Notes under the pieces: generated by a model | The model's database searches: none | The model's input: the letters and a program-made list of their open reading frames with translations, nothing else | What the model was told of the DNA's origin: nothing | Position numbers and translations under genes: made by a program | In this document: one piece after another, positions 1 to 8,520 of the stretch | How the letters are laid out: the number at the start of each line of letters is the position of its first letter | How positions within the stretch are numbered: position 1 is the first letter of the stretch | Origin: Mycobacterium angelicum | Lineage (GTDB): Bacteria > Actinomycetota > Actinomycetes > Mycobacteriales > Mycobacteriaceae | Direction: 5' to 3' | Assembly: GCF_002086155.1 (NCBI RefSeq) | Contig: NZ_MVHE01000056.1 | Location: 1-34,112 of the forward strand | DNA: 34,112 nucleotides

Positions 1-948
1 GCCGATCAGCAGCCCGCCGCTGGTGGCGGCCCCGCCGGCCCCGCCGTCGGCGCTGACGCTGGAGCCGCCGGCCCCGCCGCCGGCGCCGTTCCCGATCAGC
101 CAGGTGTTACCGCCGGCGCCGCCGACCCCGCCGGTGCCGGTGCCGCCGGTGTTGGCGCCGCCGGCCCCGCCATCGCCGCCGTGGCCGTAGAGGAACCCGC
201 CGGCCGAACCCGCCGCGCCGGCGCCGCCCTCGGCGCTCACGCTGGCCCCGCCGGCGCCGCCGGCGCCGCCGTTGCCCAGCAGCCACGCATGCCCGCCGAC
301 CCCGCCGACCCCGCCGGCGCCCACGCCGCCGGTATTGGCGCCGCCGGCGCCGCCGGCCCCGCCGTTGCCGTAGAGCCATCCGCCGGAGCCACCCACTCCA
401 CCGGCGCCGCCGGCGCCGGTGGCCGAGGCCCCGCCCGCGCCGCCGGCCCCGCCGTTACCGATCAGCCCGGCGCTGCCGCCGGCACCGCCGACGCCGCCAG
501 GGGCGCCCGATCCGCCCTTGCCGCCGTTGCCGAACAGGTAGCCGCCGGGCTTGCCGGCGCCGCCGGTGCCGTCGACGCCGTCGGCGCCGTTACCGATCAA
601 CGGCCGGCCGTACAGCGTCTCGGTGGGCCAATTGATCACATCGAGCAGCTGTTGCATGGGGGTTGCGGCCGCGGCCTCGGCCACCGCATAGGAGTTCGCG
701 CTCGCGGACAGCGCCTGGGTGAACTGGCTGTGAAACGCCGCGGCCTGGGCGCTGACCGTCTGATAGGCCTGGGCGTGCGAGCCGAACAGGGCCGCTATTG
801 CAGTGGAGATCTCGTCTTCGGCCGCGGCCAGCAGGCCGGTGGTGGGAGCCGCCGCGGTGAAGTTGGCCGTCTGGATCGCCGAACCGATACCGGCCAGATC
901 AGCAGCCGCGGCAAGTACCGCTTGCGGCGACGTGAGCAGGTACGACAT
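1..948 (-). CDS. PE_PGRS family protein, N-terminal part (3' end outside window)
   Basis: The reverse strand opens with MSYLLTSPQAVLAAAADLAG, a typical PE domain of about 95 residues. A linker ending in GRPLIGNG follows, and then Gly-Gly-X repeats (GGAGGAGG, GNGGAGG, WLYGNGG, WLLGNGG) to the window edge. The frame is open for 316 codons and no stop is reached, so the C-terminus lies to the left. AGGTGG six bases before the ATG is a good ribosome binding site. PE domains are known to direct export through ESX-5 and PGRS tracts are surface-exposed; nothing more specific can be read here. The next gene (CoA-transferase) diverges from it across 279 bp. The long opposite-strand reading frames here are shadows of the GC-biased repeats. 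Confidence 0.95.
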   Translation of the reverse strand, partial: MSYLLTSPQAVLAAAADLAGIGSAIQTANFTAAAPTTGLLAAAEDEISTAIAALFGSHAQAYQTVSAQAAAFHSQFTQALSASANSYAVAEAAAATPMQQLLDVINWPTETLYGRPLIGNGADGVDGTGGAGKPGGYLFGNGGKGGSGAPGGVGGAGGSAGLIGNGGAGGAGGASATGAGGAGGVGGSGGWLYGNGGAGGAGGANTGGVGAGGVGGVGGHAWLLGNGGAGGAGGASVSAEGGAGAAGSAGGFLYGHGGDGGAGGANTGGTGTGGVGGAGGNTWLIGNGAGGGAGGSSVSADGGAGGAATSGGLLIG

Positions 949-1227
949 CCGAGACCACCTATCCAGCTAGGTCACGAGCAGTTGAAGAGTCGCGCAGGTG
1001 CCCCCCGGGTCACCGCGCCGACATATCGGCTGATCGACGATAAACCACGACATACCGTTCCTCGGCCAGAATGAAAAAAATCATGCCAAAAGTTTCTCAA
1101 GGTGTAACGCTGCCACATAACCACCGTGAGCACCAACGCCTCGACCGAAGCTGGGCCCGTTAAGCGCCCGGATTCCAATACTCCGGGTTGAGCCACCGCC
1201 GGAGCCGGCGGCGAGCACCATGGGGAG

Positions 1228-2382
1228 GTGACTTCGGACCGGTGGGGCGCCCGCTGGGGCGCCAGTGGGCTGGCCTACCTGACCGGCCCGTCCGGCGGCC
1301 CGCCCGACTTCTCCCGCGCCGGCGTCCTGGCCCGCGCCCAAGGAATCGCCGCCGACGCGGCCACCCTGCTGGCCGGGCGGGCCGGCCTGCTCGGGCTCTC
1401 GCGTGCCGGCCGGATATCGCCCGGGCGGGCCACCCGGTTGCTGTCCGCCCGCGACGGCTGGTGTGCGATCACGCTTTCCCGGCCCGACGACGTCGCCGCC
1501 CTCCCGGCATTACTGCACAGTGACGAAACTGCCCGCGACCCCTGGCCGGCACTGCACCAATGGGCCGCAACCCGGTCGACGGCCGACATCGTCGAGCGGG
1601 CCGAACTGCTCGATATCCCCGCCGCCGCACTGGGCGAGGCCACCGCTGCACCGCCGCGGGCGCGCCGCATCGGGACACCGCTGCCCGGGCGCGGGCCGGC
1701 CGGCCTGTTGGTCGCCGACCTGTCCTCGATGTGGGCCGGCCCGCTATGTGGGCACCTGCTGGCCCGGGCCGGCGCGACTGTGGTCAAGGTGGAAAGCCCG
1801 CGCCGCCCCGACGGTACCCGCGCCGGCAATCGCGGGTTCTTCGATTGGATCAACGGTGAAAAGCTGTCCTATAGCCTGGATTTCGACCGGCACACCGACG
1901 AGTTGCGGGACCTGCTCGGCGCTGCCGACATCGTCATCGAAGGATCGCGGCCGGGCGCGCTGGCGCGGCGGCGACTGGGACCAGACGACGTTGCCCCGCG
2001 TCCGGGCCGAATCTGGTTGCGCATCACCGGATATGGTGACCAGTCCCGGCGCCCGGCGTTCGGGGACGACGCCGCCGTCGCCGGCGGGCTGGTCGGCGTC
2101 GGGCCGGTGTTCTGTGGCGACGCCATCGCCGACCCGCTGGCCGGACTGGAGGCCGGCCGGGCGGTCACCGAATCGCTGGAACGCGGCGGCGGCGAGCTCA
2201 TCGACGTCGCCATGGCGGCCGTCGCCGCGACGTACGCGGCGCTGCCGCTGCAGCAATCGACTTCGACGCACCCGGCACCGCCTCCGTCGGCGCCACCAAC
2301 CGGCAACCCGGCCGCCGCCCTCGGCGCCGACAACGACAGAGTGCGCCGCGTCGTCGCCGAAAGGCGTTGCCTGTCATGCTGA
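1228..2382 (+). CDS. Family III (CaiB/BaiF-type) CoA-transferase
   Basis: Predicted 384 residues. The core starts near residue 158 with LLVADLSSMWAGPLCGHLLA, then GATVVKVESP, and FFDWINGEKLSYSLDF, AADIVIEGSRPGAL and ITGYGDQSRRPAFGDDAA follow in the family order. Asp302 in ADPLAG matches the place of the catalytic Asp that forms the aspartyl-CoA thioester in formyl-CoA transferase. The first 150 residues are not the usual CaiB N-terminus, so the arrangement is atypical. The acid substrate cannot be read from sequence. GTG at 1228 is the first start after an in-frame stop at 1189-1191. The only purine run (GGGGAG) abuts it, so the mRNA may be leaderless or have a weak site. The end overlaps the amidohydrolase start by 7 bases, which implies one operon. 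Confidence 0.88.
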   Translation: MTSDRWGARWGASGLAYLTGPSGGPPDFSRAGVLARAQGIAADAATLLAGRAGLLGLSRAGRISPGRATRLLSARDGWCAITLSRPDDVAALPALLHSDETARDPWPALHQWAATRSTADIVERAELLDIPAAALGEATAAPPRARRIGTPLPGRGPAGLLVADLSSMWAGPLCGHLLARAGATVVKVESPRRPDGTRAGNRGFFDWINGEKLSYSLDFDRHTDELRDLLGAADIVIEGSRPGALARRRLGPDDVAPRPGRIWLRITGYGDQSRRPAFGDDAAVAGGLVGVGPVFCGDAIADPLAGLEAGRAVTESLERGGGELIDVAMAAVAATYAALPLQQSTSTHPAPPPSAPPTGNPAAALGADNDRVRRVVAERRCLSC

Positions 2383-3680
2383 TTCGGCGCGCCACGCTGC
2401 TGGACGGGACCAGCGCCGACATCCGGGTCGGCGCCCGGATCGAGGAGGTGGGCGCCGGCCTGACGGCCAAACCCGGCGAGGGCGTGCTCGACGCGGGCGG
2501 CGGCACCGTGCTGCCCGGGTTGCACGACCACCACGTACACCTGCGATCGGCGGCCTCCGCGCTGGATTCGCTTTCGGTGGGACCGCCCGCCGTGCGCACC
2601 AAAGAGCAACTGGCACAGGCAATCTCGAGTGCCGCGCCGGGCGCCGACGGATGGATTCGCGCGGTCGGCTACCACGAGTCGGTGGCCGGGGACCTGGACC
2701 GGACCGCGCTGGACGCCCTGGCGTCGCACGTGCCGGTGCGCGTGCAGCACCGCAGCGGCGTGCTGTGGATCCTCAACTCCGCGGCGCTGGGCCGGGTCGG
2801 CCTGGCCGGGCATCCCGACGGGCGGCTGCGCAGCGCCGACCGCGGCTGGTCGGATGCGCTGCAGCGGCGCGAAACCGATCTGGCCGAACTCAGCCGGCGA
2901 ATCACCGCGACCGGCGTCACCGGCGTCACCGACGCCACCCCCGACCTCGACGCCGGCGACCTGGTGGCGCTGGTCATGGCGCACCGTCGCCGCGAATTCC
3001 GGCCCGGGGTGCGGATATTGGCGCCGGGCAAGAAGATTCTGCACGACGACCACCTCGACCTGGAGTCGCTCACCGAGTGGATCGCCGACCGCCACAGCAC
3101 CGGCCAGCCGGTTGCCGTGCACTGTGTCACCGCGGCCCAACTGCTGGTGACCATCGCTGCCCTGCGCACGGCGGGCAGCCACCCGCTGGACCGAATAGAG
3201 CACGCCGCAATGGTTCCCGGCGACGCCATCAGCGACCTCGCCGAATTGGGACTCACCGTGGTGACCCAGCCCAACTTCGTCGCCGAGCGCGGCGATCAGT
3301 ACCGCACCGACGTCCCCGCCGATGAGCACGATCAGCTGTGGCGGGTCGCAACGCTGGTGAATGCACAAGTGTCCGTCGCGTTTTCGACGGACATGCCGTT
3401 CGGTCGCGGCGATCCCTGGGCCGCGATGCGGGCCGCCGTGCACCGCACCACACCCAGCGGCAAGATCCTCAATCCGGCCGAATGTGTCTCGCCGAGACAG
3501 GCTCTGACGATGTTTCTGGGCTGGCCGGATCGCCCGGGCCGGGCCCGGACCGTCGAAATCGGGGAGCCCGGGGATCTGTGCGTGCTCAGCGAGCCACCGG
3601 CGATGGCACTGGCCGAACTGGATGCCGGCCTGGTCGCCGCGACGATCATCGGCGGTGAGCTGGTCTACTTCGCGATGTGA
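2376..3680 (+). CDS. Amidohydrolase-superfamily metal-dependent hydrolase (YtcJ/COG1574-like)
   Basis: About 434 residues. The N-terminal beta segment ends in GGGTVLPGLHDHHVHL, whose His53-X-His55 is the first metal-ligand motif of the superfamily. HCVTAAQ and RIEHAAMV supply later histidines, and FSTDMPFGRGDPW supplies the C-terminal Asp and the loop typical of the YtcJ branch. That branch hydrolyses amide or cyclic N-acyl bonds, but the substrate is unknown here. ATG at 2376 was chosen because AAAGG lies 11 bases upstream and the start overlaps the CoA-transferase stop; a TTG at 2367 is a possible alternative. The 3' end overlaps the convergent lipW gene by 16 bp. Pairing with a CoA-transferase hints at a catabolic route in which a released acid is activated as its CoA ester; this is inference. 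Confidence 0.88.
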   Translation: MLIRRATLLDGTSADIRVGARIEEVGAGLTAKPGEGVLDAGGGTVLPGLHDHHVHLRSAASALDSLSVGPPAVRTKEQLAQAISSAAPGADGWIRAVGYHESVAGDLDRTALDALASHVPVRVQHRSGVLWILNSAALGRVGLAGHPDGRLRSADRGWSDALQRRETDLAELSRRITATGVTGVTDATPDLDAGDLVALVMAHRRREFRPGVRILAPGKKILHDDHLDLESLTEWIADRHSTGQPVAVHCVTAAQLLVTIAALRTAGSHPLDRIEHAAMVPGDAISDLAELGLTVVTQPNFVAERGDQYRTDVPADEHDQLWRVATLVNAQVSVAFSTDMPFGRGDPWAAMRAAVHRTTPSGKILNPAECVSPRQALTMFLGWPDRPGRARTVEIGEPGDLCVLSEPPAMALAELDAGLVAATIIGGELVYFAM

Positions 3681-4627
3681 TCCGCCAACCCCAGCGCGGC
3701 GCGCAGATTCGAGCATTGCATGTCGAAAAACTGTTGCGACACCGCGGCTTTGGGGGCAACCAAGTCGAATCCGTGGAAGGCGCCCGGGATCAGGTCGACT
3801 TTGCACGGCACCCCTGCTTCGACCAGCCGCGCGCCGTAGGACAGGTCCTCGTCGTAGAACAGGTCGTGGGTGCCCACGCCGATCCACGCCGGTGCCAGCC
3901 CGCTCAAATCGGGGTGCCGGGCCGGCGCCGCCACCCGCGGGTCCGCGCCACCGAGATAGGCCGTCCAGCCGAAGCGATTGGCCAGCGGGTCCCACAGCCG
4001 ATAGCGCGGATCGGCCGGCAACGCCGAGCTGCGGTCGTCGAGCATCGGGTAGGCCAGCAGCTGGAACGCCAGTGCGATCTCCCCGCGGTCGCGGGCCAGC
4101 AGAGCCAGCGCCGCTGCCAGCCCGCCGCCGGCGCTGGCGCCGCCGATCGCAACCCGGCTTTCGTCCACCGCGGGCAGGCCGGCCAACCAGGTGAGCGCGG
4201 CGTAACAGTCTTCCAGCGCCGCCGGATAGGGATGCTCGGGCGACAGCCGGTAGTCCACCGATGCGACCGTCACGCCCAGCCTGGTGCTGAACCGGTGGCA
4301 GCGCAGGTCGTCCTGCGCAGCGCTACCGATCACATGGCCGCCGCCGTGCATCCACAACAGGGCCGGCGCGAGCTCGGTGCCGCCGGCCGGCCGGTAGAGC
4401 CGCACCCGCACCCCGGAGGTCAGCGTCAACACCTCGACATCAGCGGGCGCGCCGCGCCGCGTGCGCAGCGCCATCAACGCCCGGACCAGCGGCAGCGTTC
4501 GGGGACCGACCACTCGTCGCGGTGCGAGACGGGCGATTCGGCGCAAGTCCGGGTGGACGTCATCGGCCGGCACCAGAACAGTATCCATCTGCGCGGGCGC
4601 GGGCACCGAATCAAGTGCGTGAACCAT
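3665..4627 (-). CDS. lipW: Alpha/beta-hydrolase esterase of the hormone-sensitive lipase family, LipW-like
   Basis: 320 residues. It shows the HGGG oxyanion-hole motif at 94-97, the nucleophile elbow GGASAGG with Ser165, an acidic residue in GTHDLFYDED near 260, and the catalytic His in FHGFD near 290. This is the complete HSL/family IV esterase set. No signal peptide or membrane segment is evident, so it is probably cytosolic and acts on short to medium acyl esters. Identification as LipW rests on this fold and on its place next to the Rv0218-echA1 run, as in M. tuberculosis. ATG at 4627 has a weak purine stretch (GGACGAA) upstream; Met14 (4588) is a credible alternative start. It diverges from the methyltransferase across 166 bp and converges with the amidohydrolase. 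Confidence 0.88.
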   Translation of the reverse strand: MVHALDSVPAPAQMDTVLVPADDVHPDLRRIARLAPRRVVGPRTLPLVRALMALRTRRGAPADVEVLTLTSGVRVRLYRPAGGTELAPALLWMHGGGHVIGSAAQDDLRCHRFSTRLGVTVASVDYRLSPEHPYPAALEDCYAALTWLAGLPAVDESRVAIGGASAGGGLAAALALLARDRGEIALAFQLLAYPMLDDRSSALPADPRYRLWDPLANRFGWTAYLGGADPRVAAPARHPDLSGLAPAWIGVGTHDLFYDEDLSYGARLVEAGVPCKVDLIPGAFHGFDLVAPKAAVSQQFFDMQCSNLRAALGLADHIAK

Positions 4628-4760
4628 TTCGTCCGCCGGTACGTCTTAGCCAATCGGGCCTAGGCACGCGGGGTTCAGCGCGCAAAGATCGGGGTATCGA
4701 TCGGAAGGCTTCACAAGGTTTCAAGTAGGGACGGAGCAATAGCCAGGCCGGCGCGGTCGG

Positions 4761-4784
4761 GCACGATGCAAGGCACGATGCAAG
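4761..4784. repeat. Perfect tandem 12-bp repeat (two copies)
   Basis: GCACGATGCAAG occurs at 4761-4772 and again at 4773-4784 with no mismatch. The second copy ends in the ribosome binding site (AAGGGG) of the downstream methyltransferase. It could be a slippage product, or it could form paired half-sites for a regulator in the lipW/methyltransferase divergent region. Confidence 0.85.
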
Positions 4785-4793
4785 GGGCGTGGA

Positions 4794-5483
4794 ATGCTAG
4801 GGCATCTGTACGACCGGGCACTGGACGGCGAGCGATGTTGGATCCGCCACGACGACGGTGAGGTGCGGCTGCTGCCGGCGCACCGTTGGCTGGGCCGACG
4901 AAACGCCCCGCACGAACCGGACGGACCGCCCGAGCCGGACCGACCCGGCGCCCCGGACGAGGCCTTCGACGAGGCCTTCGACGAGGCGGTGGCGCAGATG
5001 TGCAGCGGCCCGACCATCGAATTAGGCTGCGGCCCAGGGCGATTGGTGGCCAGGCTGGTGCAGCGAGGCGTCCCGGCATTGGGCATCGACCAGTCCATGA
5101 CCGCGGTCCGGCTGGCCTGCCGCGGCGGCGCCCCGGCACTACTGGGCGACGTGTTCGACCCGCTGCCGGGCATGGGCTGTTGGCAGACGGTGCTGCTGGT
5201 CGACGGGAACGTCGGACTCGGTGGCGACCCGCTGCGGATTCTGGGCCGCGCCGCCGAACTGCTGGGCCGCGGCGGCCGTTGCGTGGCGGAGTTCGACGCA
5301 CAGGCCATCGGGATCTGCGCCCGCTGGGTACGGCTGGAGTCCGCCGGCGATGTGGGGCCGTGGTTTCGGTGGGCTTCGGTGGGGGTGGACAGCGCCGCCG
5401 CGCTGGCCGCGCAGGTGGGCCTCACTCTCACCAGCGTCCGGCTGATCGGCGGGCGGGTCATCGCCAACTTGGCGGCCTGGTGA
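4794..5483 (+). CDS. Class I SAM-dependent methyltransferase
   Basis: 229 residues. Motif I is TIELGCGPGRL (about 74-84), followed by GIDQS with Asp99 as the likely ribose-binding acid, then GDVFDPLP and LLGRGGRCVAEF, in normal Rossmann-methyltransferase order. The substrate is not evident. The start ATG has AAGGGG six bases upstream. Residues 55-66 contain DEAFDEAFDEAV, produced by an in-frame 12-bp tandem duplication. The stop overlaps the next gene's GTG start (GTGA), so the methyltransferase and the membrane molybdoprotein are probably made together. I do not recall this gene between lipW and Rv0218 in M. tuberculosis, but methyltransferases accompany such molybdoproteins in other actinobacteria. 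Confidence 0.87.
   Translation: MLGHLYDRALDGERCWIRHDDGEVRLLPAHRWLGRRNAPHEPDGPPEPDRPGAPDEAFDEAFDEAVAQMCSGPTIELGCGPGRLVARLVQRGVPALGIDQSMTAVRLACRGGAPALLGDVFDPLPGMGCWQTVLLVDGNVGLGGDPLRILGRAAELLGRGGRCVAEFDAQAIGICARWVRLESAGDVGPWFRWASVGVDSAAALAAQVGLTLTSVRLIGGRVIANLAAW
4956..4991 (+). repeat. In-frame 12-bp tandem repeat within the methyltransferase gene
   Basis: GACGAGGCCTTC is repeated exactly at 4956-4967 and 4968-4979, then a third, diverged copy runs to 4991. It encodes Asp-Glu-Ala-Phe twice, then Asp-Glu-Ala-Val, in a low-complexity stretch before the SAM-binding motif. Confidence 0.85.
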
Positions 5484-6721
5484 AGCCCCCGCTGCCCGTC
5501 TTCCGCAGTCCCCTGCGTGGCCCGTGGCTGACGTCGGTGTTCGGCCTGGTGCTGCTGATCGTGCTGCCGATCGTGATCCTCACCGGGCTGCTGTCCTATA
5601 TCGCCTACGGGCCGCAGTTCGGCCAGGCCATTCCCGCCCACGTCGGCTGGTTGCGACTGCCCGGCTTCAGCTGGCCCACCCGTCCGTCCTGGCTGTACCG
5701 GCTGACCCAGGGGCTGCATGTGGGCCTGGGCCTGATCATCATCCCGGTGGTGCTGGCCAAGCTGTGGTCGGTGATCCCCAAGCTGTTCGACTGGCCGCCG
5801 GCGCGTTCGATCGCGCAATTGCTGGAACGGCTGTCGCTGCTGATGCTCGTCGGCGGGCTGCTCTTCGAGATCGTCACCGGGGTGCTCAACATCCAGTACG
5901 ACTACATCTTCGGGTTCAGCTTCTATGACGGCCACTACTTCGGAGCGTGGGTCTTCATCACCGGCTTCCTCATGCATATCGCGCTGAAGATCCCGCGCAT
6001 GCGCACCGGGCTGCGCTCGCTGTCGCTACGAGAGGTGTTGCGTACCAACATATCTGACACCAAGCCGCAGCCACCCGATCCGGACGGCCTGGCACCCGAA
6101 GACCCGGCCGAGCCGACCATGAGCCGCCGCGGTGTGCTGGGGCTGGTCGGTTCGGGGGTGGTGCTGATGACGGTGCTGACGGTGGGCCAGACGCTCGGTG
6201 GGCCGGCCCGCGGCGCCGCCCTGCTGTTGCCGCGCGGCCGACCAGGACCGGGGGGCAGCGACTTCCCGGTCAACAAAACCGCCGCCGTCGCCGGCATCAC
6301 GCCTGAAGCCGTCGGCGCGAACTGGCGGCTGACCCTGCGCGGCGGGCCCAGCGAACTCGTGTTGGACCGCGCCGCGCTGGCCGCGCTGCCGCAACGCACT
6401 GCGCGGCTGCCGATCGCCTGCGTCGAAGGGTGGTCGACGGTACAGACCTGGACCGGGGTACCGCTGGGGGAGTTGGCGCGAATGGCCGGGGTACCGGCAC
6501 CGCGCTCGGCGTTCGTGGCATCGCTGCAACGCGGCGGGGCCTTCGGCGTGGCGACCCTGCAGGCCAACCAGATCAGCGACCCGGATGCGCTGCTGGCGCT
6601 ACGGGTCAACGGCGCAGATCTGCCGCTCGATCACGGCTATCCGGCCCGGATCATCGTTCCCGCGCTGCCCGGTGTGCACAACACCAAATGGGTCACCGCC
6701 ATCGACTTCGCGACGGGCTGA
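5480..6721 (+). CDS. Membrane-anchored sulfite-oxidase-like molybdopterin oxidoreductase (Rv0218-like)
   Basis: 413 residues in two parts. Residues 1 to about 180 form a four-helix cytochrome b561-like membrane domain with candidate haem histidines in LTQGLHVGLGLI and FITGFLMHIALKIP. After a charged linker there is one more hydrophobic segment (RRGVLGLVGSGVVLMTVLTV). The C-terminal half is a molybdopterin-binding fold: LPIACVEGWS carries Cys314 at the place of the cysteine that ligates molybdenum in sulfite oxidase, followed by GVPLGELARMAGV and DHGYPARIIVP. It is likely an extracytoplasmic oxidoreductase exchanging electrons with the membrane. GTG at 5480 overlaps the methyltransferase stop and gives a length close to Rv0218. 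The reading frame is open further upstream, but that part is antisense-style noise over the methyltransferase. Confidence 0.88.
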   Translation: MKPPLPVFRSPLRGPWLTSVFGLVLLIVLPIVILTGLLSYIAYGPQFGQAIPAHVGWLRLPGFSWPTRPSWLYRLTQGLHVGLGLIIIPVVLAKLWSVIPKLFDWPPARSIAQLLERLSLLMLVGGLLFEIVTGVLNIQYDYIFGFSFYDGHYFGAWVFITGFLMHIALKIPRMRTGLRSLSLREVLRTNISDTKPQPPDPDGLAPEDPAEPTMSRRGVLGLVGSGVVLMTVLTVGQTLGGPARGAALLLPRGRPGPGGSDFPVNKTAAVAGITPEAVGANWRLTLRGGPSELVLDRAALAALPQRTARLPIACVEGWSTVQTWTGVPLGELARMAGVPAPRSAFVASLQRGGAFGVATLQANQISDPDALLALRVNGADLPLDHGYPARIIVPALPGVHNTKWVTAIDFATG

Positions 6722-6722
6722 A

Positions 6723-7235
6723 ATGTCAAGTCTGCCAGCACGTTTCGTGCGCCATTACGGTACCCATCCGCTGCATCTGCTGACCATGGTGGCCGGCTTC
6801 GCCCTGCTCGGCTACATCCTGGCCACCTTCAAGCTCACCACGCTGTGGAACCCGCAGAGCTGGTGGCAGTCGATCATCGTCTGGTTCGCCGCCGCCGTGA
6901 TAGGTCACGACCTCATACTGTTCCCGCTCTACGCCCTGGCAGACCGGCTGCTGTCCAGGCGTGAACCAAAGCCGGGCCCAAAAGCCGCCGCGCGCAACTA
7001 CATTCGGGTCCCGGCCGCCGGAGCCGCACTGACCCTGGTGATCTTCCTGCCCGGCATCATCCAGCAGGGCGCCACCACCTACCACGCGGCGACTGGAGAA
7101 ACCCAGCAGCCGTTTCTGGGCAGGTGGCTGCTGCTCACCGCGGCCATGTTCGCCATCAGCGCTCTCGCATATGCCGCCCGCTTCGCCAAGGGGCGCTATA
7201 GCGCTGGAAAAACACCACTTGAACAGGGCAAATAG
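6723..7235 (+). CDS. Conserved small integral membrane protein (Rv0219-like)
   Basis: 170 residues with about four hydrophobic segments: LLTMVAGFALLGYILATF, IIVWFAAAVIGHDLILFPLY, AALTLVIFLPGIIQQG and WLLLTAAMFAISALAY. There is no catalytic motif. ATG at 6723 lies one base after the stop of the molybdoprotein, so the two are cotranscribed and probably coupled. Histidines in or beside the segments (GHDLILF, THPLHLL) leave open a role as a haem or redox partner of the molybdoprotein; this is inference from position only. Confidence 0.83.
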   Translation: MSSLPARFVRHYGTHPLHLLTMVAGFALLGYILATFKLTTLWNPQSWWQSIIVWFAAAVIGHDLILFPLYALADRLLSRREPKPGPKAAARNYIRVPAAGAALTLVIFLPGIIQQGATTYHAATGETQQPFLGRWLLLTAAMFAISALAYAARFAKGRYSAGKTPLEQGK

Positions 7236-7301
7236 CATGCGGGGGGCGAACCGCGCAGCAATCTTGGATTACGACCGGGCGGTAAGGGTACGCTCCACCA
7301 C

Positions 7302-8504
7302 ATGACGGCGACGAGGCCTGGCATTACCCCCTATCTGCGATGGTTGCTACGCGCCCGCCCCGGGGATTACATGCTGGCATTAAGCGTCGCGGGGGCTTCG
7401 CTACCGGTCGTCGGCAAGCATCTGGAACCGCTGGGCTCCGTCACCGCCATGAGCGTCTGGGGCGCTCGGCAGGCACCCGAATTGTTGACCGCGCGCGCCA
7501 GGGAATGGCTCACCCCGGGAATCAATGAGACACGGCGCCGGGACCGGGACAGCACCGGCGAGGTTTCGGTAACGGCGCTGCGCGGCATCGTGTCCAACGA
7601 CGAGCTGGAGGCTCAGTGGCCGGAGCCCGGGCGCACCCCGCCGGTGGCCGACGCCCGGCGCCACCGCCGCTACCTCTACCGCCGCGGCGTCCACTACGGC
7701 GACAGTCCGGCGCAGTTGCTCGACGTGTGGCGCCGCAAGGACCTGCCCAGCCAGCCCGCACCGGTGCTGATCTTCGTCCCGGGTGGCGCCTGGATCCACG
7801 GCAGCCGCACCATCCAGGGTTACGCGCTGATGTCCCGGCTGGCCGAGCTGGGCTGGGTATGCCTGGCCATCGACTACCGCGTCGCGCCACACCACCGCTG
7901 GCCGCGCCACATCCTGGACGTCAAGACCGCCATCGCGTGGGCCCGTGCCAACGTCGACAAGTTCGGCGGCGACCGCAATTTCGTTGCGGTGGCGGGCTGT
8001 TCGGCCGGCGGACACCTGGCCGCGCTGGCCGGGCTCAGCGCCAATGATGCCGGCTTCCAAGACGAATTGCCCGAAGGCTCCGACACCTCGGTGGACGCCG
8101 TCGTCGGGATCTACGGCCGTTACGACTGGGAGGACCGCTCCACCCCCGAGCGCGCCCGGTTCGTCGACTTCCTGGAACGGGTGGTGGTCAAGCGGTCCAT
8201 CAAGCGGCATCCCGAGGTGTTCCGCGACGCGTCGCCGATCGCCCGGGTCCACACGAATGCCCCGCCGTTCCTGGTGATTCACGGCAGCCGCGACAGTGTC
8301 ATCCCGGTGGCACAGGCGCGCGGCTTCGTCGAGCGGCTGCGCGCGGTCTCACGCTCGCTGGTCTGCTACGTGGAATTGCCCGGCGCCGGCCACGGTTTCG
8401 ACCTGCTCGACGGCGCCCGCACGGGTACTGTGGGACACGCGATCTCGTTGTTCCTCAACCAGGTTCACCGCACTCGGACACAGTTCGCCAAAGAGGTCAT
8501 CTGA
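7302..8504 (+). CDS. lipC: Alpha/beta-hydrolase esterase LipC
   Basis: 400 residues, close to the 403 of M. tuberculosis LipC. The oxyanion loop is FVPGGAWIHGS rather than HGGG, the nucleophile elbow is GCSAGG with Ser234, and the Asp and His are in HGSRDSVIP and GAGHGFDLL. LipC is known as a cell-surface carboxylesterase/lipase acting on short-chain esters and tributyrin. No cleavable signal is visible. The roughly 100 residues before the hydrolase fold are typical of this mycobacterial group. The gene is 66 bp downstream of the Rv0219-like gene and 16 bp before the WS/DGAT gene. TAAGGG about 11 bases before the ATG may serve as ribosome binding site. Confidence 0.92.
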   Translation: MTATRPGITPYLRWLLRARPGDYMLALSVAGASLPVVGKHLEPLGSVTAMSVWGARQAPELLTARAREWLTPGINETRRRDRDSTGEVSVTALRGIVSNDELEAQWPEPGRTPPVADARRHRRYLYRRGVHYGDSPAQLLDVWRRKDLPSQPAPVLIFVPGGAWIHGSRTIQGYALMSRLAELGWVCLAIDYRVAPHHRWPRHILDVKTAIAWARANVDKFGGDRNFVAVAGCSAGGHLAALAGLSANDAGFQDELPEGSDTSVDAVVGIYGRYDWEDRSTPERARFVDFLERVVVKRSIKRHPEVFRDASPIARVHTNAPPFLVIHGSRDSVIPVAQARGFVERLRAVSRSLVCYVELPGAGHGFDLLDGARTGTVGHAISLFLNQVHRTRTQFAKEVI

Positions 8505-8520
8505 GCGCCAGGGGGCTGCG

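Noticed and set aside
1869..3995. 708-codon open frame on the minus strand
   Set aside because: It spans three well-supported genes antisense to the CoA-transferase and amidohydrolase and shows no recognisable domain.
3677..4663. 328-codon open frame on the plus strand opposite lipW
   Set aside because: The lipW strand has the full esterase motif set; the opposite product is low-complexity and unrecognisable.
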